Shown here one piece after another: positions 1-12,586 of a stretch of DNA of 64,000 bases. The position numbers and the translations under genes are program-made. The stretch's first letter is position 1; the number at the start of each line of letters is the position of its first letter. Where the stretch lies: the NCBI RefSeq assembly GCF_014898815.1, contig NW_026515546.1:2280501-2344500 (forward strand). Direction: 5' to 3'. Source of the stretch: Panonychus citri (lineage: Eukaryota; Arthropoda; Arachnida; Trombidiformes; Tetranychidae). The notes beneath the pieces are model-generated. The model did no database searches and was not told the origin of the DNA. It worked only from the letters and a program-made list of their open reading frames with translations.

Positions 1-373
1 ATAACATTGATAAGGTTAACCGATAAAAAGGGAAAAATACTAAGCTAATGATGATAATGTTCAAGAAAGTTTCATTATCATGGAAGTCATATCAGAATCT
101 CATCTTAATAGTCGAGTTGAAACACTAAAAGGAAAAGATCTGATGTTGTTACTCAATGATAACGTCAATGGTTAAAATATCTAAATGTTAAGTTTTTGTG
201 GTATTCACAATGTAACTTATCTAGAGGTAATAAATCTTTGTTTGGAAATCGGTGAAAATCATGTTATAAGTTATTGAAATGATTCAATCAAGATCCCATG
301 GTGATATGATCAGTGATTAGACCAAAATAAGTTAAGTAAATGGGAGATGAAAACTTCTGAATTCTTGTATTTT

Positions 374-394
374 TTCTCTCTCTCTCTCTCTCTC
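374..394. repeat. (TC)n microsatellite
   Basis: A short uninterrupted TC dinucleotide run in otherwise AT-rich non-coding DNA. Confidence 0.85.
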
Positions 395-2360
395 GCATCC
401 ACATCCACATCTTCATTGAGAATAAATTTTGTCTACTTATCGATTTCTTTTTCTCCAGCAATAACTTAATTCACCATTCAAAACCTACTCACCCTTAAGT
501 TTCCCTTTGTTAAACCAATATTTACATGTTCATCTCAAATTCTGGTGATGATCATATCCTGAGTCTTAAGTATTATATCATAAATATAAACAGAAACACA
601 GGATTATAACTTATGAAATTGACTAGAAAACATGATTATCGTTATCTCAGCATATTACATTTTTACTTTTCTTCTCAATCTTAATAAAGAGACTTAAAGA
701 AAATGACCTCACCAATGATCATTTCTGACCAGTAAAAGAGTTCAAGAGACTCACGTATTTGAATGGTCATCAGTTTGTTGACAATTTCAATTGCTACAGT
801 TTTTTAATATTAGGAAAACATTGATCATATCTAATAGCCTCTTCTTATTTGCAGTTGGTTTGATAACATATAATGAAAATGATATAACATGGTAAGTGGA
901 TTATATATTCATCACCAATAAGGTTTGTTTGTTAGGAAACATTTCTTTTGGTAATAGAAGGGAAGAGTTTCCAATTAGTTATCTAATAGGAAATATTGAT
1001 TCATCTTATTCATGAAGACTGAGATTAGAATTTTTCTTATGCTAAGAATTGATACTCTGACCAGTCTCTCAGATATTCAATGCAAGGAATTATCGGAGTT
1101 TATTAAAAATGATGATGGAAAATGTTTGATTATCCAATTGATAGAAGATTAAAAAGTCTACAGAATTTAATCATTTACATGATTCTTTAGACGATAAAAA
1201 GCCAATTCTAAACTATTATCAAAATTTTATTTCTTCTTCGCCATCAAAACTTCATCATCTATCAATTTTAAATTCGAAATACTCTTTCTTTTCACTTATC
1301 GAACCAATAATGTCAGTTCTTATTGGTTTTTTTTCCTTCTTCTTTTCAATTCTCTAGCTTTTTTTTGCCTTATCTCACCTTCACAATTTAATAACATTCT
1401 TCTTTATCTAACCTTCCTGGTGAATTATCATCAAGCTTATCATACTCACGAGTACAAATAATAACTGTAAACTGTTGAATATATTGAATTGTGAATGAGG
1501 TTTACCATGAACGATGATGATGATAAGTTATCATCACCATGATGAAAATCAATGAGCATCAATGTCAAAAAAGTTATTTGAATATAAACTCGAGAGAAAA
1601 AAACTAGAGGAAAGGAAAGAGACAAAAAAAAACTCAACGTTGAGAAGTTGGAATTGAGGGAAAAAAAATAAGCAATTCTACTTGAACAATTTCTTGGAAC
1701 ACAGCACAATACCCTTAGAACATTTTTATTAGAACATGAGAACAATTTAAATTTTTCTCCAACCATTTCAAACGAGACATTTGTAAATTGAAATAAAATA
1801 TATTCAAGACACAGAAATATTAATATCCTACCCACTCTTTTACCTTCATTTACCACCCTCTTCTCATCAGTCTGAAAGTTAATAAACTCGCCAACTTCCT
1901 GTTTCAATTTTTATTTAAATTTTATCTACTCATTGAAAAGTTCATATTATATAAGAGTAAAGCTACAATTTCCTTAGGTTTTTTTATTCTCCATCAAATT
2001 GATGAAATTCATTGTCTTCTCATATGAATATCATGAAAACCAATGAGACGTGAGATGAGAATTACTTTGTTTTTTTTTCATCTCATCATAAAGGAGATGA
2101 ACGATCTTCCTGTTCAGTTAAAACTCCAGGGTGAAAGGCTGTTTATCACCATCATATTATTATTATTATCAGAAAGTAGAAGAAGAGTAAACAAAATGTT
2201 ACAATAAGTTAATATCATTTAGCTTGTTTATGTCCATGTTTCATGAAGCTGAATTGAATATCAGATAATCATGATAAGTATATAATCAAAAGAAAAAGGG
2301 GCAAAGTAAAGTTCCAATGTAATTCATGATGGTAGCTGAATTTCTCATGGTGATATTTTT

Positions 2361-2390
2361 TTTCTTCTTCTTCTTCTTCTTCTTCTTCTT
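2361..2390. repeat. (TTC)n microsatellite
   Basis: About ten TTC units in a row directly follow a T homopolymer. The run is visible directly and has no coding context. Confidence 0.85.
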
Positions 2391-4099
2391 ATTCTTTATG
2401 ATGTCACGTTTCTATTACTTATTTTAGAAAATACAAAGATTTCATCTTCTTTTTTCATGGTGAACCATCATCATGGTAAAATTAACATTCCTTTTTTTTC
2501 AACCAAATTAAGAACTTATGAAGATTATTAATGTTCCCATTATTATACAGATTAAAGAAACAATGTTTTCCCTTAAGATTATTATCTCAACCATTATCAG
2601 ATCATCACCATGGACCCATGATGATAATTTATTATAACATTTATTTCATCAAAATTTTTACCTTTCAACTTGTATAACTTTTAATATAAATATGAGCTGC
2701 AATTATCGTTAATCAACTGAGCTTAAGTAAAATCAGTAAATTGATTAGATTTTCATTTATCAATTCAATTGATTACAAGTGACTTATCTCATACGATATA
2801 ATCATCGGAATTAATTGTCTACTATTAACTTTCATCTAAGAAAATCAATTGATTAATCTTTGTAGAAAACGTGATTCTGTATTTCAATTAACAATCAACG
2901 ATAATTAACTATTAGGTAGTAATTTTTTTTTCTTCAATTCTATTCATAATTTATTCTTGATCATAATCATCATTGAAATTATTGTTATTAGTTAACTATT
3001 CAAATAAAATACGATCAATATGATCATTTTGTGATTGCTAAATTAAAAACTTAAACTGTAATCATGTTTACTCAATTTTGCAACTTTAATTTGATAATTA
3101 ATCTCATTATAATGAGATATTGGTGATTAAACTAATTTAATTTTTTGTTCCAAGTTAATTGTAAACTTTTAAACTAATAGAAAGTTACAAAATTCATTAA
3201 TGAATAGGCAAAATTAACATCAACTGATTAAGTTTAAAATTTCACTCACGGAGTGAAAATTAATCTCGATGAATACAATTAAGATGATTAAAAATCAAAT
3301 TTAACTAATTAGTTTATTATAATTAGAAAGGAAAACAATTAAACTGAAACATTTTACATTTACCTTGTTTTTGAATGGAAGATGAATATTGTTATCTTAC
3401 AGTTCGAGCAAAAAAAAAAGCAAATTCTTATACGAAAGTTATACTGAACTTTTATGAATCTTTGGATTACTATTTATGTTGATAACATTACAAGTAATCA
3501 AATTCTTAACATGATAACTAATCATCGTCATCAGTAAGTCACAATGATGATGAGAAAGCTAAAAGTGATTGATGAAAAACAGATGAAAATATGATCTGAA
3601 GGAAAAAATCATCACCATGGAAACCAGAACGAAACTAATACTTAATCTATCTGGATGAACTTTTTTTCATACTTATTACAAACTAATATTCAACCTTCCA
3701 TCATGTATGATAATACAATTTCCAGGTAAAACAAAGCATTAAGAGAAAATGATCATAACAATAAAAAAAAAGAACTGATATTCCAATATGATTATGTAGT
3801 CGTTATCGAGATTAAAAGTGATCAACATCATACTGAGAATATGTGAAGAAATAATCAAAACAGAAACAAAAAAGTAGAGACTTGAGTCTTTAAAGATAAC
3901 AAAATATAATATCCACCGATGAGAAAAAAAAGATCTTCTCAACATGAAGATTATCATTAATGTTGAACTGACTGATTTCTCAGGAGTAAACAGAACTTTT
4001 TTACTCATTTCCTTTAACTGTCATTAAATCATGTAGGTTATATACTGAATATGTGAATGTGGGTAACAAAAAAACGACGATCAGTTAAACTACAAGTAA

Positions 4100-4106
<7 letters not shown>

Positions 4107-4130
<24 letters not shown>

Positions 4131-4132
4131 GA
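4107..4132. repeat. (GA)n microsatellite
   Basis: A perfect GA dinucleotide run of about 13 units in non-coding DNA. Confidence 0.85.
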
Positions 4133-6586
4133 CAATAACATAAATACCTTTTTGCATGACTTACCTGAGGCTTAAGTCAATGCTGAAATGTTATCAACGT
4201 TGAGATTTTCGGTTCCGAGATACTCACTCTGAGTGTCTTCAGATTTTATCCTTTTAGCATGAACATGATGTTTTAAGATGATAACAATAATATGACAAAG
4301 AAACTTTTTACTATCTAGAATTGACTGAAATGGGATAAAATTTTCCTTGCAAATGAAAATAATAACAACATTATTATACATTATCACTAGAGGGCAAAGT
4401 TACCTTTCAATGAGTAAATAATGAACTAAATGACAATAATGCTATCAGCTAATTTTGTCACATTATGATAAATGATTATATTTAAAAGACAATTAAGATA
4501 ACTTGATTCTCATGATTGAATTTGTTAACCATGAGAGTGAGAAAAAAAATAACTGAGAGAAAATGAAAAAAGTTTCTCTCTTGTAAATCAACTGTTGATT
4601 TTGTCTGTTACCTTTTAATTTTCATCTTGTTGTATAATTGGAAAATGAAAGGTTACCTCGAGAGTTTAACTTGATTTTAATTGTTTACCAACAATCACTT
4701 TAACTGTGCAAGATTAATCATCATTGTGTTTGTAATGATTATCGTTAATTTGAGTAAACCGATTCACCCATGAAAATCACATCATGTAAAAGTGGGTGGC
4801 AGAGGATTTGTTTGGCTGAGATGAGAAAAAAAAGTTCCAATAGATTTTGTTTTGTCTCATTTTTACTTCTTGCTTGTAGTGGATAAAAGTTCATGGGGAT
4901 TCTGATGAAGATTCTGAATGAAGGATAATTGATTGATTGGATAAATTGACGAGATTGACTCTTAGAGAAAACTTTAATCATCATCATTATCAACATGGAA
5001 ATGATTGAATGAGGAAAAGGTGGGAAAAGTTTCGTACATAATCAACATTATTATTTTAATAGTTTCCATTAATCTGATTGAACATCAATCTATTAAATTA
5101 AATCAAAATAGAGAGATTAATTTGATTACATATTAAATTTCAATTTTCTAATTACGTAATTCTGTTTAATAAAAGGTTTTCATGGGGTTTCTTCATTAGT
5201 GAAGATAAAATTTTGGCTCAGATTTCCAAGTAGTGAGATTATGGAGGAAGACTAAAGGTGAGAATGATAAACAAAGTCAACAATTAAATTGATTAGCGAG
5301 AAACAGATAAACTTGTTAAAGTTAATTAAATCATTGTATCGTTCATTTAGTAATCATAATTAATTTACTGTTTATCATGATAATCAGATTCATTTGATGA
5401 ATTGAATCACAACAGAAAGAATGAGGGAAAAAAAAGTTTCATGTTACTGATTTTCGAGATGAGAAATTTTTTCTCTTCTTTGGTTAATTGTTAATCTGAT
5501 CCATTTTGTAACAGTTATAATCTAATCATCACAATTGAATAATTTAGATTAAATTTTTCATGTAGATAACATTGATTAGCAATAAAAATTAGATTAAGAC
5601 TCGATGGATAAACAAAATCAATCACTTTCAATCATCGTATCAAGAGATGTTGATTTGATCAACTTAATCAAATCACAAACAATTAATGGGTCAATAATAT
5701 TATGATTACATGATACTTACATGGTATTAAGCTGAGTGTTGATAAAGAGAAAGTAATTGAGACTGTAAAGTGATTTAAGTTGATTGTTAAGTACGAATAT
5801 TGTCCTGAGATTGAGGATTAAAGGTGATCAAGTGTCCAGTCAGTCCACTGGAAGGTAAATCACATGGAATCACAATTAATGTTCACTGAACTTTTTTTTT
5901 CAATCCCTTCGGAACTCTGAACTTGGATTAACTTTGATTAATTATTCTTATTGTGGTGATAATGAGTCAAAATAATGCTGAGTATGTTGATTAATAGTTA
6001 ATGATGATTAATGGATAACTTATTGATTTCGATTTGTTTACAATGGTTGTAATTGTTGTCGTTTAATATATAATCACACTGTTGTTTCTCAAACTATTAA
6101 GATAAAGTTATAATGAGTTAATGATAATGATAATGATGATGATGAGCAAGAATCCGATATGAAACTGAATTAAACCGAGTGGTGAATAAGAAAAGAGATA
6201 GAGATAGAGAGATGATAAACAAAAAATCGATTATTTCAGTATAATCTTATTCCAACATGAATTGAACATGATCATTGGTGAGAAAAAAAGTTTTACCATG
6301 AAAAAAAACGACATGGAATTGAGCATGGATTCTGAGTGACTCCTGGAGTTAGAAACAGTAAATGCAAAGATGATGAAGAAAAAAAACTTAATCATGTTTA
6401 ATTTAATCAATTACAGACTATCTTTGCCTCTTCTCATGACGTTTATCATCATAAACATCATGGGGTTCATAGCTAGTTCTGAGCTTATCAACTTGTTTAA
6501 CTGAACTTTTGTCTCCACATGGAAATTCAATATCATTTGGTTTCTTTTTCCTTGATCTCTTCCCTTACTAATCTGATAGTTACTTC

Positions 6587-6853
6587 ATGTTTACCATGAT
6601 TAAAGCCATTTTTTCAATCATCATTTCTGAACAGTTGAGAGTAATAAAATATCAAATTTCCATGTTAAATCATTCACTTCATGATAAACTTTCGTTTGTC
6701 AAGACTTGGAAATTGGATGAAGAGAAAATCGTTTTTTTCAATTGCCTTAACCCAACTTCCTTAGAAATCTGTGCTAAACTTGAGAGGATTATTGAAATCG
6801 ATTTGATAATTATATGTGGTGACAGTTTTTCAATTTCCAGTCAATCGAGTTGA
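6587..6853 (+). CDS. Doubtful small ORF, unidentified
   Basis: An 88-codon frame starting at an ATG. Its second half (residues about 40-75) has a mixed composition including Lys-Thr-Trp, Asn-Cys-Leu and an Ile-Ile-Cys-Gly stretch, less simple than the surrounding noise frames. No family is recognised, no splice sites frame it, and no neighbour supports it. It may be a chance frame or a remnant exon. Confidence 0.15.
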   Translation: MFTMIKAIFSIIISEQLRVIKYQISMLNHSLHDKLSFVKTWKLDEEKIVFFNCLNPTSLEICAKLERIIEIDLIIICGDSFSISSQSS

Positions 6854-8447
6854 GCCCGCGAGGTGCATTTTTCACCGATAATTTTCATCTTATTTGATTG
6901 TTGTTTTTTTAATCTTCTTATTTAATGGTGTTGATAGAAATCAGATGGAATTCTGTTGAAATCTGACAACTTTAAGCATGGAGATTCAATCTCTAACTCG
7001 CCTGAGGTTATTCCTTGTTCTCTTTTGTTCAAGTAAATACTTTACACTTAAAATTTAAGTTCTGATTGGTATTCAACGATTATAAAAAGGTCGATCTTTT
7101 TCTTATTCCATCATTTGATTTAACATGATAATAAGAGATGTTTTTTTCGTCGATACATTCTATTAGGAACTTTATTTCTTGAGCTTCTTATTCATTGGAA
7201 CTAGTCTAGACTTTGAAGAATTTTTATTCATAATATTCTGTAGGAATTATACATGAATATATATACAAACTGATTTCAAAATCATATTTTCATGGGAAAG
7301 TTCCTCTGTCCATTTGAAGACACTATTTAACCCTGTAAACATGATGTTAATCAACTGAGCTTGACTATTAGATGGTAAGGTTTAATAGACTGAATCCACT
7401 TTTGGAACTTTTGACTTTCGTGTTCATTGGTTTTCTCAATAACTCGGAACATTTTTTTTCTTCTAAATTTTACATGATTGATTTTTCTATCAATTTATTC
7501 AGTCGAAATTTCAACCGTGGGAGAAAATCAGAGGAGAGATTTAAATCTCTTACAGGGAATAACAATTCATAATGATATGACTCTTTTGATAAGTAAATAA
7601 TTTATGATTCGAAAAAAAGTTTTCGAAAAAAGTTAAAGAAGGAAAAATTCAATTTATTACATTTCCATGTTATCTCAGAATTTCAGAATATCAACTATTC
7701 ACTTGTATGATTCGTGTTGATAATTCTGCGTCCTTCTACTTTACCATCGTTTCTTTTATGATAAAAACTTTGGAAAAAAGTTTTCCAACGAAAGTTTCGA
7801 ATTTCACTCAACAGATGGCAGCACAAACCTCGCAATTTCGAAACAAAATCGATCAAGTTTAATTGTTCCGTCATCTTGATTATTCAGATCAAATAACAAA
7901 GAAAGTTAAGTTCTAGGAACAGCCAATAGAAACGGAAATTGTATTAATTAGTTATCACGTTGCTAAAGGTCATATTTATTAATAGAATAATTTTTTTTTC
8001 GAATGGATTGGAATTCGATTCTTTTAAGCTTCGAAAACTCTTGCGAACGTCTGAGAGAGGGAGACACATCTTTAACTGAGAGAGGAAATAAGTTCGAGTT
8101 GAAGACAGAAGATGAACTTTAAAATTCGAAGTAAAGAGCATGAGCGAAAATCGAAGAAAAACTTTTTTTCTCTACATTAACCTATTCTCACTTTCTTTCA
8201 TCATCTTTTTCTCATCGTCATCATCTTCATCATCATCATCGTGATCATCATAACAGTCTCTCACCAAGTTACCAATGTATTAGAATAAAAGAAAAAGTTT
8301 TCTTCTCAATCGAAACGGATTCACTTTTATAGCAATGAACTTTTCTGTGACAAACTAATTAACCAACAAATTAACATTGTGATTTATAAAAAGAAAAAGT
8401 TGTTTCAACAATTAACACTCAACATCTAATAAACAAGTTAATTCACA

Positions 8448-8628
8448 ATGAATAACGAGAATGCTAATGTTCAATATAACTACGAGATGCCTAGAAAAGG
8501 AGGAACAATCCCATCACCGGAATCAAGTATGAGTCCAGGTTATCCACCAGAATCAGCATTTCGAGGTCCCAATGCTAATCCTAATCCTCATCCGCATCAT
8601 CACCTTCATCAGACCACCGGATATGTCA
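8448..8628 (+). CDS. Probable first coding exon of an unidentified protein
   Basis: The frame opens at an ATG in a good context (CACAATGAA) and runs 60 codons to a strong splice donor, A|GTAAGT, at 8629, leaving phase 1. Reading on past the donor hits a stop after two codons, which supports splicing. The peptide is Asn-, Pro-, Ser- and His-rich: a basic Pro-Arg-Lys-Gly-Gly patch near residue 16, a Ser/Pro-rich middle, then alternating Asn-Pro and a His cluster (residues about 48-54). Such disordered N-termini are common in transcription or RNA-binding regulators, but the family is not recognisable. No matching downstream exon was found in the window, so the next exon may lie beyond a very long intron. 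The gene is partial as seen here. Confidence 0.55.
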
Positions 8629-10195
8629 GTAAGTGAAATGTTTAAAATTCAACAGCAAATATTTTTTTTCCATATCACAACAATCAACATTTACCATCAA
8701 CGCAATGAAGCTTTGAGAGTTACAATGATCAATATTGACGATTTATAAATAAGTTCAACAAGATTAACTTTTCATGATAATCTGATTTTCAGAATCTCTC
8801 TCTCTCTCAACTATTTTAAAGAAAAATGTTTAAATCAACGATTTTCACTTCTCTCGTGGAGATAGAGATGGAGATGATGATGATGATGATGACCATTTCT
8901 ATTGCTTTTCTTTTCTCTTCTTCTCCTCATCCCTATCATCTTCTTGGCTACATTTCAATTACTCGGTTGAACCTCAGCAATTAACGTAACTTAAGCCAAC
9001 GAAACTTATTCTTGGCTCAATCAAAAGAGAGCAGAAAAAATTTTCAAACTCTTTTTTTTTCCTATCCAGGGCTCTGAATCTTTGGTAACATCTAATGAGG
9101 ATAATGATTATTATCGTCATCATACAAGGTTCACTTTTTGGTATTAATTTAAATTCTGTATTCTCAATAATAGTTTAATCTAATTGTTGTTGTTGCTGTT
9201 TTTACAAAATTTAGAGATTCAATTGTTTACATGCAAGTAATAAATTTCTGTTTCATGATTAAGGTGATTAAGGATTTTTTTTTCTCTCTTCAATTAATTA
9301 CTTTAACATTAACAAAATGTTTAAGGTGTTTAATTATTCAAACAATTAAGTTAAACTATTGATTAATTTATTCTTTTAGTTAATGTAAATCACTAATCTG
9401 CTGAAAGGATTTACCATGATAATGATGATTATCTGATTGATTTTCCATTCAAGTCTAACAACTTTTGATACAAATTTCTAAACCCTTTGAATGATATTTG
9501 AGTTTCTTGAATGAAAATTGGAACAATTTTTTCATTCCAACCCAAACAACCAGATCCATTCATTAGGATGTTTACACCTTGAGCTTCATGAGTTTTTCAT
9601 GATGAAATATGATGAATGATTTTCAAGCTTCAAATCCGTGAAAATGAATGAAATTTTACTATTAACGAGAAAAAAATGAATGCCAACTACACATGAGATG
9701 ATTAAGATTTGGATGATTATGATAATATGGATGAAGAAAAAATTATCTTGTACCTTTTTTTGTTCATTCTGATAATTAACTTGAACTGAAACATTCCACA
9801 AGTTCATCATCATCATGAATGAAAAATAACATGATATCCTAATCCACTAACAATCAACATTATTGTTGATGAGATTAGTGAAACAGGAAAAATAGAAAAT
9901 TTCTTCAAACTTAAAGATTAAGATTAGTGGAAATAAATCTCTCTCCATAAATTCAAGAACCCTGAGTAATTCTTATAATACAATTTTCACAGATTATCTC
10001 AACATCTCTGAACAACAGAGGATCTATTCATCGCCATGTAGAACTTGTTAATCTGTTAAATGAATTCAATTTCGGGTGATAATCGAATTGTTAATTCATA
10101 TTAACCTGATGGACGATTGAAGATCAAATTTTTCTCAGCAAAAAGTTCTTATCGATGAAATTAAAGTCCCATCAGTATCATGATCTTTATTCATG
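8629..10195. other. Non-coding sequence, probable intron
   Basis: It follows the splice donor at 8629. It holds AT-rich low-complexity DNA with a GATGATGAT run near 8874 and no convincing exon. If the exon at 8448 is real, this is the start of a long first intron, which the LTR retrotransposon then interrupts. Confidence 0.4.
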
Positions 10196-10199
10196 TATA

Positions 10200-10811
10200 T
10201 GTAATGTTTAACTTGAATTTAATAAGAATTAGTGGAAAATAGAATGTCTTTCTGAAAGTCAATGAATTTTCTCAGAAAGTAAATAATTTCAATGAAAGTC
10301 AATGGATTTTCACCATAGACTCAATAATAAGATGAATTTTGAATGAATTTTCAAGAAAGTTATTAACTAATTTGTTTAAATGAATGAAATTGAATAAGAT
10401 TTGGAGAAACGATTTAAGTTTAATGTGAATAATGGTTGCAATTGGTGATTTTGGTGAACATTAGTTAATTTGGTTGTTGAATCAGAGTAATTAAAGTTTT
10501 TAAAAAACTGATTAATTGTTTAATCGTTGATTGTCCTTTTATACTGGTAATCACACATCAGCTTAGTCGGGATGATTTAGTTAATCATATTCCACAATTA
10601 AGATATTAACCATTGGATTATAATTAAGAGTTAGTTACAATCAACATTAAACAATTAACAATTTAGAGGAAAGAGAAAAAGAAAGAAGGGAAAATATTAA
10701 TTACTTTCTCTTTCTCAATAAGAACAATTAGTTAATTGTAAAATTAACTATTGAGTAAATGGTGAATAAGAATTCAATTTGAATAACTATTGTTACCATG
10801 ATGACATTACA
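10200..10811 (-). repeat. 3' LTR of the Ty3/gypsy element
   Basis: A 612-bp copy of the 5' LTR. The two align end to end; nearly all differences are 1-4 nt gaps, many at homopolymers, with few clear substitutions. It carries the same TGTAAT...ATTACA terminal inverted hexamers. TATA precedes it at 10,196-10,199. Confidence 0.92.
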
Positions 10812-10818
10812 TCCCCCC
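10812..10818 (-). promoter_or_regulatory. Polypurine tract (plus-strand primer site)
   Basis: On the minus strand the bases just before the 3' LTR read GGGGGGA, directly joined to TGTAAT. This is the expected position and composition for the RNase-H-resistant primer of plus-strand DNA synthesis. Confidence 0.8.
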
Positions 10819-10894
10819 GATTAAAGTGGGAATTACCGTCACCAATATTAATTCAAATGGCTGAAAATGGAGAAGTTGATTGAGAAAATAAAAT

Positions 10895-11443
10895 TATCGG
10901 GTGGGCAGAAAAGGATGTAAACTCAGTATAAAACATCGAGCTATTAACATGAAAGTAACTTTTTTAGAAAGAGAAAGGTTGAAAATGGTAGAATCCCAAT
11001 TTTTATGTTTTAATTGCTTAAATTGTCGCCGCAATTTAGTTAATTGTTAATTTGTCTATGGGATTTTTAACATGGGGATTTTTTGGTTCACCTTTTTTAG
11101 CATCCAAAACGACTATGGCAAATTTTGAAAAAAATGCCATAACTTTTAGGTCTTTTAATTTATTAGAACCAAACCAAGTCTATCCTAACGCTTTTTACTT
11201 AAGCTTTGGATTGGCATTTTTTTCATCTTTGTAAAGTGACCAGAAGCCGATTTATAGGGGAAAAAGGCCAATTTTCGACGGAAAATTAACCTTAATTTTG
11301 GATTATAATATCCCAGAAGTCAGAACTTTTTAAATCGTAAGAGTTTGGTCAATATCATTTTCAACCTTCTACTTTCTAAAAAAATTGCTTTCATGTTAAT
11401 CGCCCTGAGTTTTATACTGAGTTTACATCCTTCTGCCACCATA
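10895..11443. mobile_element. Nested TIR element, non-autonomous
   Basis: Inverted arms of about 95 bp (about 10,897-10,990 and 11,348-11,441) share a GGATGTAAACTCAGTATAAA core and a GGTTGAAAATG inner end. The outer ends are GGTGGGCAG-like and CTGCCACC. A TA lies on each side, compatible with a TA target duplication. The interior (about 360 bp) has only a 60-codon frame with no recognisable motif. The element sits between the integrase remnant and the 3' LTR, so it probably inserted into the retrotransposon. Arm divergence suggests some age. Confidence 0.65.
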
Positions 11444-11529
11444 AAGAATACAATTAAAATTATCAAATTAGATTATGTTGATTTTATGGGTGTAAGATAT
11501 TTTGAATGAATTTGTTCTGTTATAAAGGT

Positions 11530-11845
11530 GATTCAGATTTTGCAATATTATAAATATATTGTATATTTATTAATGACTCTGAATGGGCCTAATGAATTAG
11601 GATCAATTACGATTATTTATTCCAGTTAAATTTTTGACATAAACTTTATCATTTTCTTTGAATTGATAATCTTTATGATTTTTGAGATAAATTATCTTAT
11701 TTTTTTCATGATATTTTTGACTATTTTCATAAGCTTGAATTCGAGCTTCATGCAAAGGAGGAAATTAACCTCACAATTCGAAGGCAAAGTACCATTAAGC
11801 AAGTAATTCGGTGTAAATTCAGTAACTGAATGAGGTGATGTGTAT
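11530..11845 (-). pseudogene. Integrase C-terminal remnant (Ty3/gypsy)
   Basis: Downstream of the integrase frame the minus strand still encodes, across frameshifts, stretches typical of the gypsy integrase tail: a Thr-Pro-Asn-Tyr-Leu-Leu-Asn-Gly motif, a segment rich in Gln, Lys and Asn, an Asp-Lys-Val-Tyr-Val-Lys beta-strand like the SH3-like C-terminal domain, and a Leu-Gly-Pro-Phe-Arg-Val motif. Several stops interrupt it, so it is not a single open frame. Confidence 0.7.
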
Positions 11846-12421
11846 TCATCTATTGAGCGTTGGAGAAATTTGATCCAACCAAAACGTAGTATTACTTATC
11901 ATTCTGATTCTAATTTTGTCAATGATGGTATTTCCTACTCTTTCACAAATACCATTACACTGAGGTGATGATTTTGGTATGAATTTGATTTGAATGTTTA
12001 AATTAGTAAGAAAATCAATGAAAACATTTGAGGTGATTGATGAATACTGATCTGCAACAATTACTTTTGGCTTATCAGTTATCATTATTTTGTGAATTAA
12101 ATTAATAAATTCAGTTGTTGTTTGACGATTTGAGCCAATTGCCCAAACGAATCGTGAGAAATGGTCGATTGCAATATGGATATATTTCTTTTTAGATTTA
12201 TATCCATTTAATCCACAAATTGTATCAATTGATACAAATTCAAATGGTGATTTGGATGGACCGAATTGTCCGAATTCACTTATTAATTTCTCTCTTCTTG
12301 TTTTACCTAATTGGCAAAAGTGATTATTGAAATTAATTACATCGTTGGTCATTCCAGACCAAGTGTACATCCAACTAATAATTGTTATCATTTGCGAACA
12401 CAATATGTCCGAACTGATCAT
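11846..12421 (-). pseudogene. Integrase core of the Ty3/gypsy pol
   Basis: This 191-codon frame holds the end of the zinc-binding region (Cys-Gln-Leu-Gly-Lys) and the RNase-H-fold catalytic core. The D, D, E triad is visible: Asp in Ser-Ile-Asp-Thr, Asp in Val-Ala-Asp-Gln-Tyr-Ser-Ser, and Glu in Gly-Ile-Cys-Glu-Arg-Val. The family enzyme inserts the cDNA into the host genome. The frame is separated from the RT/RNase H frame by about 165 bp with stops and ends early, with its tail continuing in other frames. It is probably non-functional as assembled. Confidence 0.85.
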
Positions 12422-12586
12422 GAACTTTGTCCATAAGAGTTTCTTTTAGATTCTCAGAATGATGATTTTTCATTATTATTTTATCATTTTTAACTTTGAG
12501 CCCATTTGATTGATGAAAACTTTTCATTCAATTTTAAGTTGATTTGTGAATTTTGATTGACTCGATGTCAATAAAGTTAACTAATT

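Larger units (their letters stand above)
1..6400. other. AT-rich non-coding region
   Basis: No credible gene was found on either strand. The reading frames present are short, rich in Phe, Ile, Ser and Tyr, and lack domain motifs or good splice contexts. The sequence is dominated by CATCATGATGAT-type runs, TTAATTGATTA-type AT-rich words and short (TC)n, (GA)n and (TTC)n arrays. It could be intergenic or intronic DNA. Confidence 0.6.

Noticed and set aside
7944..8141. 65-codon minus-strand frame near the first exon
   Set aside because: No motif, no good start context, and it lies in the probable promoter/5' UTR of the plus-strand exon at 8448.
11052..11234. 60-codon frame inside the TIR element, considered as an envelope or transposase piece
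   Set aside because: It has no motif, is very short, and lies in the interior of a non-autonomous element.
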